Shown: one piece after another, positions 33,740 to 42,666 of the stretch | Layout: every line of letters begins with the position of its first letter | Numbering within the stretch: the stretch's first letter is position 1 | DNA from: Bacillota bacterium | GTDB lineage: Bacteria; Bacillota; Dethiobacteria; DTU022 | Assembly (NCBI GenBank): GCA_029782095.1 | Contig: JAKOVL010000164.1 | Coordinates: 1-64,000 of the forward strand | Direction: 5' to 3' | DNA length: 64,000 nucleotides | Translations under genes and position numbers: made by a program | The notes under the pieces: generated by a model | Databases searched by the model: none | Told to the model about the DNA's origin: nothing | The model's input: only the letters and a program-made list of their open reading frames with translations

Positions 33740-34192
33740 CTAGTTGAGGCTTTGGGATTGAACCGCCCCTGGCTCCTGCTTCGAAACGGCATTAAACCTT
33801 TCCGCCAGCTGCTTAATGGTGACCTGTTCCAGGACGGAGAGCATCTTCTCCTGGGCCTCGCTCCAGACCTGTCTCAGAGGGCACTCCTCTTTATTTTGGC
33901 AAGGCTTGTTCTCCATCAGGCAGCGAGTGATGGTCACCGGCCCGTCGATAAGCTCGATAACATCCCGCAGGGTAATATCCTCGGGGCTGCGCGACAACTC
34001 GACTCCACCCGCGGGTCCCCGCGAGCTGGTGATCCAGCCGGCTTGGCGCAGGATGCCCATCAACTGCACAACCAGATTTCCGGGTATGTTTTGCTCCCGG
34101 GCGATGGCGGCGGTAGTGGTTTTGCTGCCTTTTTCCTGGCGAGCCAGCTCTACCAGGGCGGCGATGGCATACTCGGCTTTGCGCGTGATCAA
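33740..34192 (-). CDS. Rrf2-family iron-sulphur transcriptional regulator
   Basis: 150 residues: winged-helix start MITRKAEYAIAALVELA, recognition region NIPGNLVVQLMGILRQAG, and the Cys91/Cys98/Cys104 triad (CLMENKPCQNKEEC) that binds a 2Fe-2S cluster in IscR. It should sense Fe-S status, redox or NO. It is not followed by iscS/iscU, so it is not the classic isc regulator. TTG start with GGATGGAAG upstream. A near-palindrome over its own promoter implies autoregulation. Confidence 0.9.
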   Translation of the reverse strand: MITRKAEYAIAALVELARQEKGSKTTTAAIAREQNIPGNLVVQLMGILRQAGWITSSRGPAGGVELSRSPEDITLRDVIELIDGPVTITRCLMENKPCQNKEECPLRQVWSEAQEKMLSVLEQVTIKQLAERFNAVSKQEPGAVQSQSLN

Positions 34193-34211
34193 CTTCCATC
34201 CCTCATATTAT

Positions 34212-34260
34212 ATATAACTAAGATAGTAATATTATATCTCGTTACGACAAAGCCTGTCAA
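34212..34260 (-). promoter_or_regulatory. rrf2 promoter with 21-bp operator-like near-palindrome
   Basis: On the minus strand TTGACA (34255-34260) and TATAAT (34231-34236) are 18 bases apart. ATATAACTA-AGA-TAGTAATAT (34212-34232) abuts the -10 on its downstream side. The halves match at eight of nine positions as an inverted repeat. Confidence 0.6.
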
Positions 34261-34633
34261 GGGGAGCAAGCCAGGGGGGAAGGTGACTTTGGCACACCGA
34301 CAGAACTGGTAAGTATGGCCTCGTAATGCTTGCCAAGCTCCGCTGAATCAAAAGGTACACTTCCTTGAATATACTAATTAATATATATCGCAACAACCGT
34401 CCCCTGATTTAAATCCCCCCAAATCGGTAGACGGAACCATAAATCTTGCCTAATGGCAGCAGTTTAATACCTTTTCGAGAAACAATATAAAAACGGTTAT
34501 TTTCCAAAAAACGCATGAAAAAGAAGGACAAAGGCCCAGCCGCCGGCATTGCTTTAAAAATGGTTCTGTTTGTAGTAAAATTAGGTTAACAGAAAAACAG
34601 CTCGCTTAAATTAAAGTAAAAGGAAAGGCGGCG
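34261..34633. other. AT-rich interval before nfeD
   Basis: No gene. A stretch GGTGACTTTGGCACACC near 34280 and TGAATCAAAAGG near 34350 loosely resemble the repeat debris at 29.2 kb. The nfeD promoter is probably within 34540-34590 but no well-spaced pair stands out. Confidence 0.35.
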
Positions 34634-35971
34634 GTGACAGTTATTAAAGCCATGAAGCGCATGCCTGGGCTCTGGTGGCCGGTAGTAATCCTGCTAGTGC
34701 TCCTGGTACTAAATGCTGCTCCGGTCGCTGCGGAGAACCAGGTTTTTGTTCTAAAAATAGAAGGCACTATAACTGCCGGCCAGCTCAACTTTATTAAAAG
34801 GCAAATCCAGGCGGCCGAAGAAGTTGGGGCCGATCTCCTGGTAATTGTGCTGAATACCCCCGGGGGAATAGTTGACGCTACCCTGGAGATCAATGAAGCC
34901 TTTTTAAATGCCAGGGTTCCGGTAGCGGTCTTTGTGGCACCCGCCGGTGCCATTGCCGGTTCCGCGGGGGCCTTTATAGTGGTATCCTCCGACATAGCCG
35001 CCATGGCACCCGGGACCACCATCGGCGCTGCCCATCCCGTGGCCCTCACTCCCGAAGGGACTACTGCCGCCGACGAGAAGACAACTAAATTTTTGGCCGG
35101 GCATATTAAGTCCCTGGCCAGGGAAAAGGGGCGGCCCACCGATGTAGCGGAGAAATTTGTGACGGAGAATCTGAGCATCAGTTCCCGGGAGGCCTTGGAA
35201 AAGGGGTTAATTGAATACCTGGTCCACGACCTGGATGAACTCCTGGATGTCCTGGACGGGGTGGAGATCGAAAAGAAGGGCCGTACTTACACCTTGAATA
35301 CCGCCGGGGCCACGGTGGTCCACGTGGAGATGAATGCGCAGGAACGCTTCCAGAACTGGCTCAGCGATCCCCAGATTGCATTTATTTTGCTTATGCTAGG
35401 GATCCTGGGCATTTATTTCGGGTTAAATATGCCGGGCACCATTGTGCCGGAAGTAGGTGGTGTAATCATGCTGATAATGGGAATTTACGGAATCGGTCTT
35501 TTTGATACCGGTACTACCGGAATAATCCTTTTGATTCTGGGAATAGGATTAATAATCGCCGAGATATTTACAGCCGGCTTCGGTGTCCTGGGCATTGGAG
35601 GAGCAGTCTGCTTAGTATCCGGCGCCATCTTACTGCCCCAGGAGCCCTTGATGGCTGCCGAGTGGTACGGTACCTTCCGCAGTACAGCTTTCGGGGCCGT
35701 AATCGGGGTTTCCATAATTGTTTTGCTTATTATTTACAGCGTGGTGAGGAGTCGGAAAAAATGGACCGAAGGCAGCGCCTTCTTCCTGCCCCCCAAGAAG
35801 GCGACGGTTACCGTTGAGCTGAATCCCGTAGGGATGGTTACGGCCAGGGGCGAGCTTTGGAAAGCACGGAGCGAGGGAGGCAAAACCATACCCGTGGGCA
35901 CTGAGGTGGAAGTGGTCCGGGCGGAAGATCTGACTTTGTGGGTCCGTCCCCTCCAAGAAAAATCGGATTAA
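34634..35971 (+). CDS. NfeD-family membrane serine protease (long form)
   Basis: 445 residues. A signal segment (VVILLVLLVLNAAPVAA) precedes a ClpP-like serine protease domain with NTPGGIVDATLEI and the nucleophile region GAIAGSAGAFIV. Four to five membrane helices (about 250-385) and a C-terminal OB-fold NfeD domain follow. Long NfeD proteins pair with stomatin-like proteins and degrade hydrophobic stomatin C termini or act in membrane quality control. GTG start with AAAGGAAAGG upstream. The slipin gene follows at 13 bases. Confidence 0.9.
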   Translation: MTVIKAMKRMPGLWWPVVILLVLLVLNAAPVAAENQVFVLKIEGTITAGQLNFIKRQIQAAEEVGADLLVIVLNTPGGIVDATLEINEAFLNARVPVAVFVAPAGAIAGSAGAFIVVSSDIAAMAPGTTIGAAHPVALTPEGTTAADEKTTKFLAGHIKSLAREKGRPTDVAEKFVTENLSISSREALEKGLIEYLVHDLDELLDVLDGVEIEKKGRTYTLNTAGATVVHVEMNAQERFQNWLSDPQIAFILLMLGILGIYFGLNMPGTIVPEVGGVIMLIMGIYGIGLFDTGTTGIILLILGIGLIIAEIFTAGFGVLGIGGAVCLVSGAILLPQEPLMAAEWYGTFRSTAFGAVIGVSIIVLLIIYSVVRSRKKWTEGSAFFLPPKKATVTVELNPVGMVTARGELWKARSEGGKTIPVGTEVEVVRAEDLTLWVRPLQEKSD

Positions 35972-35984
35972 AGGAGGTTTTAAG

Positions 35985-36749
35985 TTGGAAACTATTTTTT
36001 ATCCCGTTGTCGTTTTACTTGTTCTCTTCCTGATTTCCGCTATCAAGGTGGTCAAGGAGTACGAGCGGATGGTAGTCTTCCGGCTGGGGCGCCTGATCGG
36101 AGCGAAAGGTCCGGGCCTGGTTTTTGTCATCCCCCTGGTTGACCGGACGACCCGCATCTCTATGCGCATCGTTACCCTGGACGTGCCCACTCAAGATGTG
36201 ATTACCAGGGATAACGTCACCACCAGCGTGAACGCCGTGGTCTACTACCGGGTTGTGGATCCCAACAAGGCCATGGTCAACGTGGAAGATTACCGCTTTG
36301 CCACCGCCCAGCTGGCGCAGACGACCTTGCGCAGCGTGGCGGGCCAGGCTGAGCTGGACGAGCTCTTGGCGGAGCGGGAGAAGCTAAACCAGTTGATCCA
36401 GAAGATCCTCGACGAGGCCACGGATCCCTGGGGCATCAAGGTGACCGCCGTGGAGATCAAAGACGTGAACATTCCCGAAGGGCTGCAGAAGGCCATCTCC
36501 CGCCAGGCCACGGCGGAGAGGGAGCGCCGCGCCATTATTGTCCAGGCCGAGGGGGAGAAGCAGGCCGCCGAGAAACTGGCCGAGGCGGCTGCCATCCTCA
36601 ACAGCCAGGAAGGCGCCATGTATATCCGTCTCCTGCGCACTCTGCCGGAGATTGCCTCCCAGCAGGGATCTATGATTGCCTTCCCCTTGCCCGTGGAGCT
36701 GCGCCACCTCTTCCCCATGAAGCAGGAGGTAAGCAAGGCCAAGGAATAA
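35985..36749 (+). CDS. slipin/stomatin-like SPFH-domain protein
   Basis: 254 residues, one N-terminal helix (FYPVVVLLVLFLISAI), then an SPFH domain typical of slipins: VVFRLGRLIGAKGPGL, VPTQDVITRDNV, and a coiled-coil helix rich in Ala/Glu (RQATAERERRAIIVQAEGEK). It forms oligomers on the inner face of the membrane and is the partner of NfeD. TTG start with AAAGGAGG seven bases upstream. Second gene of nfeD-slipin. Confidence 0.93.
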   Translation: METIFYPVVVLLVLFLISAIKVVKEYERMVVFRLGRLIGAKGPGLVFVIPLVDRTTRISMRIVTLDVPTQDVITRDNVTTSVNAVVYYRVVDPNKAMVNVEDYRFATAQLAQTTLRSVAGQAELDELLAEREKLNQLIQKILDEATDPWGIKVTAVEIKDVNIPEGLQKAISRQATAERERRAIIVQAEGEKQAAEKLAEAAAILNSQEGAMYIRLLRTLPEIASQQGSMIAFPLPVELRHLFPMKQEVSKAKE

Positions 36750-36830
36750 AGAAGGTCATAAAAGGGCTAAAGATTGGGGGAGGCGCGGACCTTCCGCCGA
36801 TTCGTCCAGGCGAAATTTGCGGAAACGGTC

Positions 36831-36859
36831 TTGATATCTGCCGTTGAATTTTATATAAT
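36831..36859 (+). promoter_or_regulatory. promoter of tRNA-Leu
   Basis: TTGATA and TATAAT with a 17-base spacer, 18 bases before the tRNA. Confidence 0.75.
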
Positions 36860-36877
36860 ACCTAATGTAGCTTTCAA

Positions 36878-36964
36878 GCGAGCGTGGCGGAAAGGCAGAC
36901 GCGCTAGATTCAGGATCTAGTGGGAAAAACTCCCGTGGAGGTTCAAATCCTCTCGCTCGCACCA
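36878..36964 (+). tRNA. tRNA-Leu (anticodon CAG)
   Basis: An 87-base class II tRNA with acceptor arms GCGAGCG/CGCTCGC, anticodon stem CTAGA/TCTAG enclosing TTCAGGA, a long variable arm (TGGGAAAAACTCCC) and the T-arm GGTTCAAATCC. CCA is encoded. Confidence 0.95.
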
Positions 36965-36974
36965 CGAAAAAACG

Positions 36975-37056
36975 GTAACCGCAGGGCTTACAAGCATCCT
37001 GCGGTTACTTGCTTTTGCCGGCACCTGAACTGCACCTGCACAGGTGCTTTTTTTTA
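36975..37056 (+). terminator. two tandem terminators after tRNA-Leu
   Basis: First, GTAACCGCAGG/CCTGCGGTTAC (36975-37008) is followed by TTGCTTTT. Second, GCACCT/AGGTGC (37032-37047) is followed by eight T residues. Both act on the plus strand and shield the convergent membrane-protein gene. Confidence 0.8.
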
Positions 37057-37088
37057 TGCCTTGTTTGTGCCATTTTAGGGCCATGCCG

Positions 37089-37712
37089 TTACCTTTTTTT
37101 TCGCCCCAGGAGACGATCCAGCAGGTAAATCGGCAGGCTTGCTACCAATAAAAAGAAAACTACCAGGGCCAGCAGCCAGAGAAGGGCACCACCGTAGCCA
37201 ATTTTAGAAACATCCATGAAAAAGTAGGGGTAGAAGCCGGTAAAGACGCCCTGGATAATGGTGACGGCCCAGTACAACAGCGGATAAATGGTCCAGAAAG
37301 GAATATCGGACAACCGGATCAGGCCCTTGCGATCAAAAAGCAGGTAATCCAGCAGAAATCCAAGGGGGGCCACAGTATGGGTCAAATGGTTGACCAGGTC
37401 CACCCCGCTGCCAAAATATTCCGGCATCCGCGGAACCAGGAAAAGATGAAAAACCACCCCGGTGACGAGAATGCTTATCAGCACGGCGCCCCGAACAATC
37501 ATTCGGAAACGGGTGAAGCGGGGGAAGAACAAGAAATAGGCGGTCGCCAGGGCCACCAGGATATTGCTCTGGATGGTGAAATAGCGCAGCAAAGGAAGCC
37601 CTCCCGGGAATAGGGAAGCGTACAGCCCGTACACCACGGCCCCTAGTAAAAGGAGCTTGTAAATTATCGAAATTGGACGGCTCTCGACATGCACAGGCAG
37701 ATCTCCTCTCAT
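37089..37712 (-). CDS. Pr6Pr-like membrane protein
   Basis: 207 residues with about six membrane helices, the FTIQSNILVALATAYFL segment and HLTHTVAPLGFLLDYLLFD with the conserved His and Asp, followed by YPLLYWAVTIIQG. These fit the Pr6Pr/FAR-17a-AIG1-like integral membrane family, some eukaryotic relatives of which are fatty-acid-ester hydrolases. Substrate unknown. Monocistronic. Confidence 0.8.
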   Translation of the reverse strand: MRGDLPVHVESRPISIIYKLLLLGAVVYGLYASLFPGGLPLLRYFTIQSNILVALATAYFLFFPRFTRFRMIVRGAVLISILVTGVVFHLFLVPRMPEYFGSGVDLVNHLTHTVAPLGFLLDYLLFDRKGLIRLSDIPFWTIYPLLYWAVTIIQGVFTGFYPYFFMDVSKIGYGGALLWLLALVVFFLLVASLPIYLLDRLLGRKKR

Positions 37713-38145
37713 GTAATTGTAAATAGTTACATTTATAGGTATTCAAAGAAAAAGTACGAATTTCCTTTTTAAAAGAAATCGCCGCCGGAAGCAGCTAGCA
37801 AGCGTGGCAGACAACGCACTGCGGCAACACCCCTGGAAAATTTTTTTAGGAACACAGGCAAAAATTCTAGAAGAGGTGCTAAAAATCGGCAGCGGCGAGA
37901 TAGGCGCTGAGGGGAAAAATTTTTGGCGTATAAGTCTTGAAAATGCCTGACGTCCGGGGCAAGATTTTTGCCTTCCGCCCGATGTATCCTGGGCAGGGAA
38001 TGGCGCAACAGTGGGCGAAATATTAAAGAACTTAAAAGTTATCACTACTTTTGTTTAATTACTTTTGTCCAATTGATGTGGCCTCGACTTGGAGTTCCGG
38101 CTGAGCTTTTTGCCTGCATTTAATAATCCGGAAGGAGGTTTTCCG
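37713..38145. other. intergenic region before the glycyl radical operon, with tandem repeat
   Basis: No gene. ACTTTTGTTTAATT (38047-38060) and ACTTTTGTCCAATT (38061-38074) are adjacent 14-base direct repeats about 70 bases before the glycyl radical enzyme start. A small hairpin GGCAA/TTGCC lies near 37960. The repeat is a candidate activator or repressor site. Confidence 0.45.
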
Positions 38146-40521
38146 ATGACCGTGAAAATGTGGGAAGCCGGCAACCTGAGCCCCCGCGTTAAAAGGCTGA
38201 GGGATGAGTACTGGTCTTTTTATGAGCGGGAGTACTACCGCAACGAATGCCTGGCTTACACCACCGGCGATCCCTGGGATGAGGTGTACGCCCCGTACAA
38301 CTGGGGGGTGGTGCCGGAAGTGTTCCTTTTTACGCAAATTACACGGCACACCATGAAAGCCATGGCCGAGAAGGTGGAGGTTCCCCCTGATTTTTACCGG
38401 CTCTCCATCGCGGAGCGGCGGGCACTGTTTTTTAACCTGGTCCTGGAGAAGCATCTGCCTGCCCAGGTGCTGGAGGGGGAGCTCATTGTCGGCTCCCATT
38501 TCAATACGGCCCTTTCCAAGAACCTGGACCCGAAAGAGACGGCCCAATGGGTCAAGGCCACCTACCGCTGGTTCAAGCGCATGAACGAGGCTCATAACCT
38601 GGGCCTGGGCAACACCGGCGCCATACCCGGTCACCTCATACCGAATTATCGCAAGGTGTTGAAAATCGGTTTCCGGGGAATTGCGGAACAGGTGGCGGAA
38701 CGGATGGCCAGGGAGAAATCGCCGGAGAAGCTGGCCTATCTAAACGCCTTGAAAATTTCTACCGAGGCCCCCTTGATCATCTCCAGGCGCTACGCAAAGG
38801 TTATCTTGGGACTCCTGGAGAAGGAAATGGATCCGGAAAGGCGGGATGAGTTGAGCCGGATGCTGGAGATAGTATCCCGGGTTCCCTACGAGAAGCCGCG
38901 GAGCTTCTGGGAGGCCCTCCAGGCTCTCTGGTTTACCCACATGCTGGTCATGGCCGCCGAATCCTACCCCGGTGCGGGACTTTCCTACGGCCGGATCGAC
39001 CAGTATCTCTATCCCTTTTACAAGGAAGACCTGGAGAAAGGCGTTCTGACCCGGGAGTTTGCCAAGGAGCTGCTGCACTGCTTCTGGATTAAGCACAATT
39101 ACGCCTACGATTACCAGGGACGGGTGGCCCGGAACCAGGGCATCAATTCAGGCTTTGGGCAGTTGATTACCCTGAGCGGGTGCGGCCCTCAAGGTGAGGA
39201 CCTGACCAACGACTTGACCATGCTCATGCTGGAGGTCATCGAGGAGATAAACCTCTTGGAGCCGAAACCCAACATCCGGGTGCACCGCAACTCCTCCCCG
39301 GAGTTGCTGAAAAAAATGGCTTCCATGATTAAAAAGGCACAGGGCGCCCCTTTCCTGATCAACTTTGACGAAATCTCCATGAAGGCCATGGAATTCCAGG
39401 GGGTTCCCCGGCAGGAAGTCTGGGACTATGCTCCCGTGGGCTGCCTGGAAAATACCATGCAAGGCAATGACCGCTCGGGCACCGTGGATTGCAATGTCAA
39501 CCTGGCCAAGGCGGTGGAACTGTCCCTCAATGACGGGAAGGACATGGCCACCGGGAAGCAGGTGGGGCCCCGGACCGGAGATCCCCGGCAGTTTTCCACA
39601 AAGGAAGATTTCCTAAAGGCCTTTTATCGCCAGCTGGATTTCGTCGTGGATCATTTAATGGACCTGGCCGCAGAAGCGGATGGGATTCGCTGCCGTTACG
39701 ATCCCATACCCTACCTCTCCCTGATGGTGGACGACTGCATCGAGAAGGCCCTGGATGTTAACCGGGGCGGAGCGGTCTACAAATTTATTACCGTGGAGGG
39801 GGTCGGGCTGGCCACCGCGGCCGATTCGGTAACCGCCATTTGCAAGCTGGTGTTCGACGACCAGGTCATTACCATGGAGCAGCTGCTAAAGGCTCTCCAG
39901 GAGGATTTTAAAGGCCATGAGGTTCTGCAGCAGATCCTGATCAACCGGGCTCCCAAGTACGGCAACAACGATCCTTATGCGGACGGTATTGCCCGGGATA
40001 TAAACAGCCACTGGTCCAAGAGGGTCATCCAGCGGACTTCTCCCGCCACCGGGAGGCGCTTCCGGGCGGGCTACCTTTCCTGGAACTATTGGATCTCCTA
40101 CGCTCCCCTGACGGCGTCCATGCCCGACGGACGTCCCCGGGGCCAGGCTTTGTCCAATGGAGTCTGCTGTGTTAACGGGGTGGATCGCAAAGGTGCAACG
40201 GCCGTGGTGGCTTCGGTGGGCAGACTGGGTCTGGAGACCGTCCCCAACGGAGCCTCCCACACCATGAGTTTCAACCCTTCCTTTTTGCGGGATGAAGAGC
40301 ACATCGAAAAATTCATCGCTTTCCTGAAGACCTACAATGAGATCGGCGGGTCGGCCCTGCAGATTAACATGATCGATCCCGAGACGCTGCGCAAGGCCTT
40401 GGAGAACCCGGCCGATTATACCAACCTGCTGGTCCGGGTAACGGGGTACAATGCCTACTTTGTGCACCTGGGGCCGGAGGTCCAGCAAGAAATCATCCGA
40501 AGGGAAGCCCATGCCATATAA
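38146..40521 (+). CDS. glycyl radical enzyme of the C-x-E (dehydratase/lyase/decarboxylase) class
   Basis: 791 residues. The thiyl-radical cysteine is Cys433 in APVGCLEN, with Glu435 two residues on, and the glycyl radical site is Gly767 in VRVTGYNAYF. The C-x-E arrangement and numbering are close to B12-independent glycerol dehydratase (C433, E435, G763 in Clostridium butyricum), choline lyase and arylacetate decarboxylases, not pyruvate formate-lyase (C-C) or fumarate-adding enzymes. The sequence after the Cys, ENTMQGNDRSG, differs from the GCVEP of known dehydratases, so the substrate is unknown. ATG 38146 has GGAAGGAGG upstream. Activase follows at 15 bases. Confidence 0.92.
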   Translation: MTVKMWEAGNLSPRVKRLRDEYWSFYEREYYRNECLAYTTGDPWDEVYAPYNWGVVPEVFLFTQITRHTMKAMAEKVEVPPDFYRLSIAERRALFFNLVLEKHLPAQVLEGELIVGSHFNTALSKNLDPKETAQWVKATYRWFKRMNEAHNLGLGNTGAIPGHLIPNYRKVLKIGFRGIAEQVAERMAREKSPEKLAYLNALKISTEAPLIISRRYAKVILGLLEKEMDPERRDELSRMLEIVSRVPYEKPRSFWEALQALWFTHMLVMAAESYPGAGLSYGRIDQYLYPFYKEDLEKGVLTREFAKELLHCFWIKHNYAYDYQGRVARNQGINSGFGQLITLSGCGPQGEDLTNDLTMLMLEVIEEINLLEPKPNIRVHRNSSPELLKKMASMIKKAQGAPFLINFDEISMKAMEFQGVPRQEVWDYAPVGCLENTMQGNDRSGTVDCNVNLAKAVELSLNDGKDMATGKQVGPRTGDPRQFSTKEDFLKAFYRQLDFVVDHLMDLAAEADGIRCRYDPIPYLSLMVDDCIEKALDVNRGGAVYKFITVEGVGLATAADSVTAICKLVFDDQVITMEQLLKALQEDFKGHEVLQQILINRAPKYGNNDPYADGIARDINSHWSKRVIQRTSPATGRRFRAGYLSWNYWISYAPLTASMPDGRPRGQALSNGVCCVNGVDRKGATAVVASVGRLGLETVPNGASHTMSFNPSFLRDEEHIEKFIAFLKTYNEIGGSALQINMIDPETLRKALENPADYTNLLVRVTGYNAYFVHLGPEVQQEIIRREAHAI

Positions 40522-40536
40522 AGGAGCACTCCGTCC

Positions 40537-41466
40537 ATGAACCGCGTCACAGCAAAGATTTTTAACATCCAAACCATGTCCACGGAAGACGGTCCGGGGA
40601 TTCGCACCACGGTGTTCATGAAGGGGTGCCCCCTGGCTTGCCTTTGGTGCCAGAATCCCGAAGGCTTAAGCATGAAGATCCATCTTGTCCATCACCGGCT
40701 GCGCTGCATCGGCTGCGGCACCTGCCGGGAGAACTGCCCCCGGGGAGCCCTGATTTTTACCGAGCAGGGGATTGTCTTTTCTTCCGATTGCCGGACCTGC
40801 CTGACCTGTGCCAAGGCCTGCCCCGCCAACGCCATCCGGGTGATCGGCGAGGAGATTACTGTTGATGATCTACTGGCCAGGCTGCTCCAAGACCTGCCCT
40901 TTTACCGGAATTCCGGGGGCGGGGTCACTTTTTCCGGGGGAGAGTGCCTGCTGCAGCAGCAATTTCTTCTGGACATCCTGCCCCGCCTGAAGGAGAAAGA
41001 TGTTCATGTTTGCCTGGATACCTGCGGCTACATTAGCCCGGAGATATTCCGGGAAGTGGTGCCCCTGGCCCAGCTGGTGCTCTATGATCTGAAGCTTTTT
41101 GACGATGAGAAGCACCGCCTTTATACCGGCGTCTCCAACAAGCTCATCCTGGAAAACGCCTGCTGGCTGGGCCGCAGCGGCATCCCCGTCTGGATCCGGG
41201 TGCCGATAATACCCGGCTATACCGACGATGAAGAGAACATCGAGGCCCTGGCCCTCTTCATTAAAAAAAATCTGCCGGCGGCGCAGCGGATCGACCTTCT
41301 GGGCTACAACGACATCTGCGCTGGCGATTACGAAAAGCTGCGGATGGATTATCCCCTTAAGGATACGCCGCGGGTAAAAGAGAGTACCATGATGAATTTG
41401 CGCCGGATCATGGAGCAATCCGGGGTCAAGGAGATTACCGTTTCCAATTTTGAAAAGGGAGTGTAG
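40537..41466 (+). CDS. glycyl radical enzyme activase (radical SAM)
   Basis: 309 residues. The radical-SAM motif CPLACLWC (CxxxCxxC) is near residue 31. A ferredoxin insert with two 4Fe-4S motifs (CIGCGTCRENC and CRTCLTCAKAC) follows, as in activases of the dehydratase/decarboxylase branch and unlike PflA. FSGGECLLQ and the VRVPIIPGYT strand are standard. It generates the glycyl radical on the upstream enzyme. Coupled to the next gene by two bases. Confidence 0.93.
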   Translation: MNRVTAKIFNIQTMSTEDGPGIRTTVFMKGCPLACLWCQNPEGLSMKIHLVHHRLRCIGCGTCRENCPRGALIFTEQGIVFSSDCRTCLTCAKACPANAIRVIGEEITVDDLLARLLQDLPFYRNSGGGVTFSGGECLLQQQFLLDILPRLKEKDVHVCLDTCGYISPEIFREVVPLAQLVLYDLKLFDDEKHRLYTGVSNKLILENACWLGRSGIPVWIRVPIIPGYTDDEENIEALALFIKKNLPAAQRIDLLGYNDICAGDYEKLRMDYPLKDTPRVKESTMMNLRRIMEQSGVKEITVSNFEKGV

Positions 41467-41468
41467 CC

Positions 41469-42218
41469 ATGCTTAGCGAGAAGCAGGCGGAGATGTTGAA
41501 TCACATGTTCAACCCCAAATTCTTTGCCACCATGGACAAGCAGGGCAATCCCAACCTGGTGGTGATCACATGCGCCGAGTTTTACGGGGGAGACATTATT
41601 TTCGGGAACCTGTTTCTATGGAAAACGGCCCGCAACTTAAAAGAGAATCCACAAGTAGCCATGCTGGTCATGGATCAGAAATTAAACTATTTTTTGGTGG
41701 AGGGGGTCTTTGACCGTTTTGAAGAGTCGGGCCCCCTGTTGGACCGGCTTAATCGCAGCGACATGGTCCGCTATAATGCTTACACGGGCCTTCGGAATGC
41801 CGGGGTCATAAAAATAAAATCGGTCGCCCCCTTGAAAAAATACCCCCTGGCCAAGGTATTTGGCGGCTTTATGAAGGCCAGCCTGCTTTTCCGGGGAAAG
41901 CCCAACTTCCCCGCCAATGTGGGGCAGACCTTCTCCCAACTGATGAGCTTGAAAGCGGTGGCCTATAATGCCGGCGGCAGGCTCCAAGTGGAAATCCTGC
42001 CGGGAGTGGGGGTTAATGGCGACTACCTGGTGCCGGCCCTCAAATTGCCCGAGGGAGTCCGGTATGCCGCCAACGTGATTACCACCGACGTGGTCTCCTT
42101 CCAGGTTAAAGGGGTCATCGAGCGCCGGGGCTTAAGGGTGGAGGAGGTCTATGCCGCCGGCCCGCCGGTGGTGGGAAAGCGGATCTACCGAATTGCCGAT
42201 TCAAAAGTTGCCGGATGA
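41469..42218 (+). CDS. FMN-binding split-barrel (pyridoxamine-phosphate-oxidase-like) protein
   Basis: 249 residues. The N-terminal part (FATMDKQGNPNLVVITCAEFYGGDIIFGN and onward) has the flavin-reductase split-barrel pattern, with a C-terminal extension of about 110 residues that I do not recognise. It is translationally coupled to the activase (two-base gap), so it belongs to the glycyl radical system. It may supply electrons to the activase or process the product. Both roles are inference. Confidence 0.72.
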   Translation: MLSEKQAEMLNHMFNPKFFATMDKQGNPNLVVITCAEFYGGDIIFGNLFLWKTARNLKENPQVAMLVMDQKLNYFLVEGVFDRFEESGPLLDRLNRSDMVRYNAYTGLRNAGVIKIKSVAPLKKYPLAKVFGGFMKASLLFRGKPNFPANVGQTFSQLMSLKAVAYNAGGRLQVEILPGVGVNGDYLVPALKLPEGVRYAANVITTDVVSFQVKGVIERRGLRVEEVYAAGPPVVGKRIYRIADSKVAG

Positions 42219-42266
42219 TGAATAATAAAGATGGCCGGGATCTGCTTTCCCCAAGGAGGGAGCGGC

Positions 42267-42656
42267 TTGTGCAAGCTGGTGCTGCTTTTTTTGCTGGTCC
42301 CCCTGCTGGAACTGTGGCTGCTTATCGAAGTTGGCCGGGCCCTGGGTACTTGGCCGACCATAATTTTAGTATTCTTAACCGGGTTTATCGGCGTCCTGCT
42401 GGCCCGGCTGCAAGGGCTGGCGGTGCTGCGGGATATACATCACCAGCTGGCGAAGGGCCTGGTGCCCACGGCGCAAATGTTTGACGGGCTCCTCATTTTA
42501 ATTGGCGGCCTGCTGCTGATAAGCCCCGGCCTGGCAACGGATACCGCGGGCTTTTTGCTCCTTTTCCCCGTTACCCGGAACCTCCTGAAGGAGCGGCTGC
42601 GAAAATGGGTGGAGCGCAAGCTAAAGGAGGGGGCCCTGTACCTGTGGTACCGCTAG
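42267..42656 (+). CDS. FxsA family membrane protein
   Basis: 129 residues. LLELWLLIEVG, GTWPTIILVFLTGFIGVLLAR and DGLLILIGGLLLISPGLATD are the signature of FxsA, a small inner-membrane protein that moderates phage F exclusion in E. coli. Its cell role is unknown. TTG 42267 has AAGGAGGGAG upstream; the ORF-track start at 42231 does not. It lies 48 bases after the split-barrel gene, possibly on the same transcript. Confidence 0.85.
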   Translation: MCKLVLLFLLVPLLELWLLIEVGRALGTWPTIILVFLTGFIGVLLARLQGLAVLRDIHHQLAKGLVPTAQMFDGLLILIGGLLLISPGLATDTAGFLLLFPVTRNLLKERLRKWVERKLKEGALYLWYR

Positions 42657-42666
42657 AGCGCCCTTT

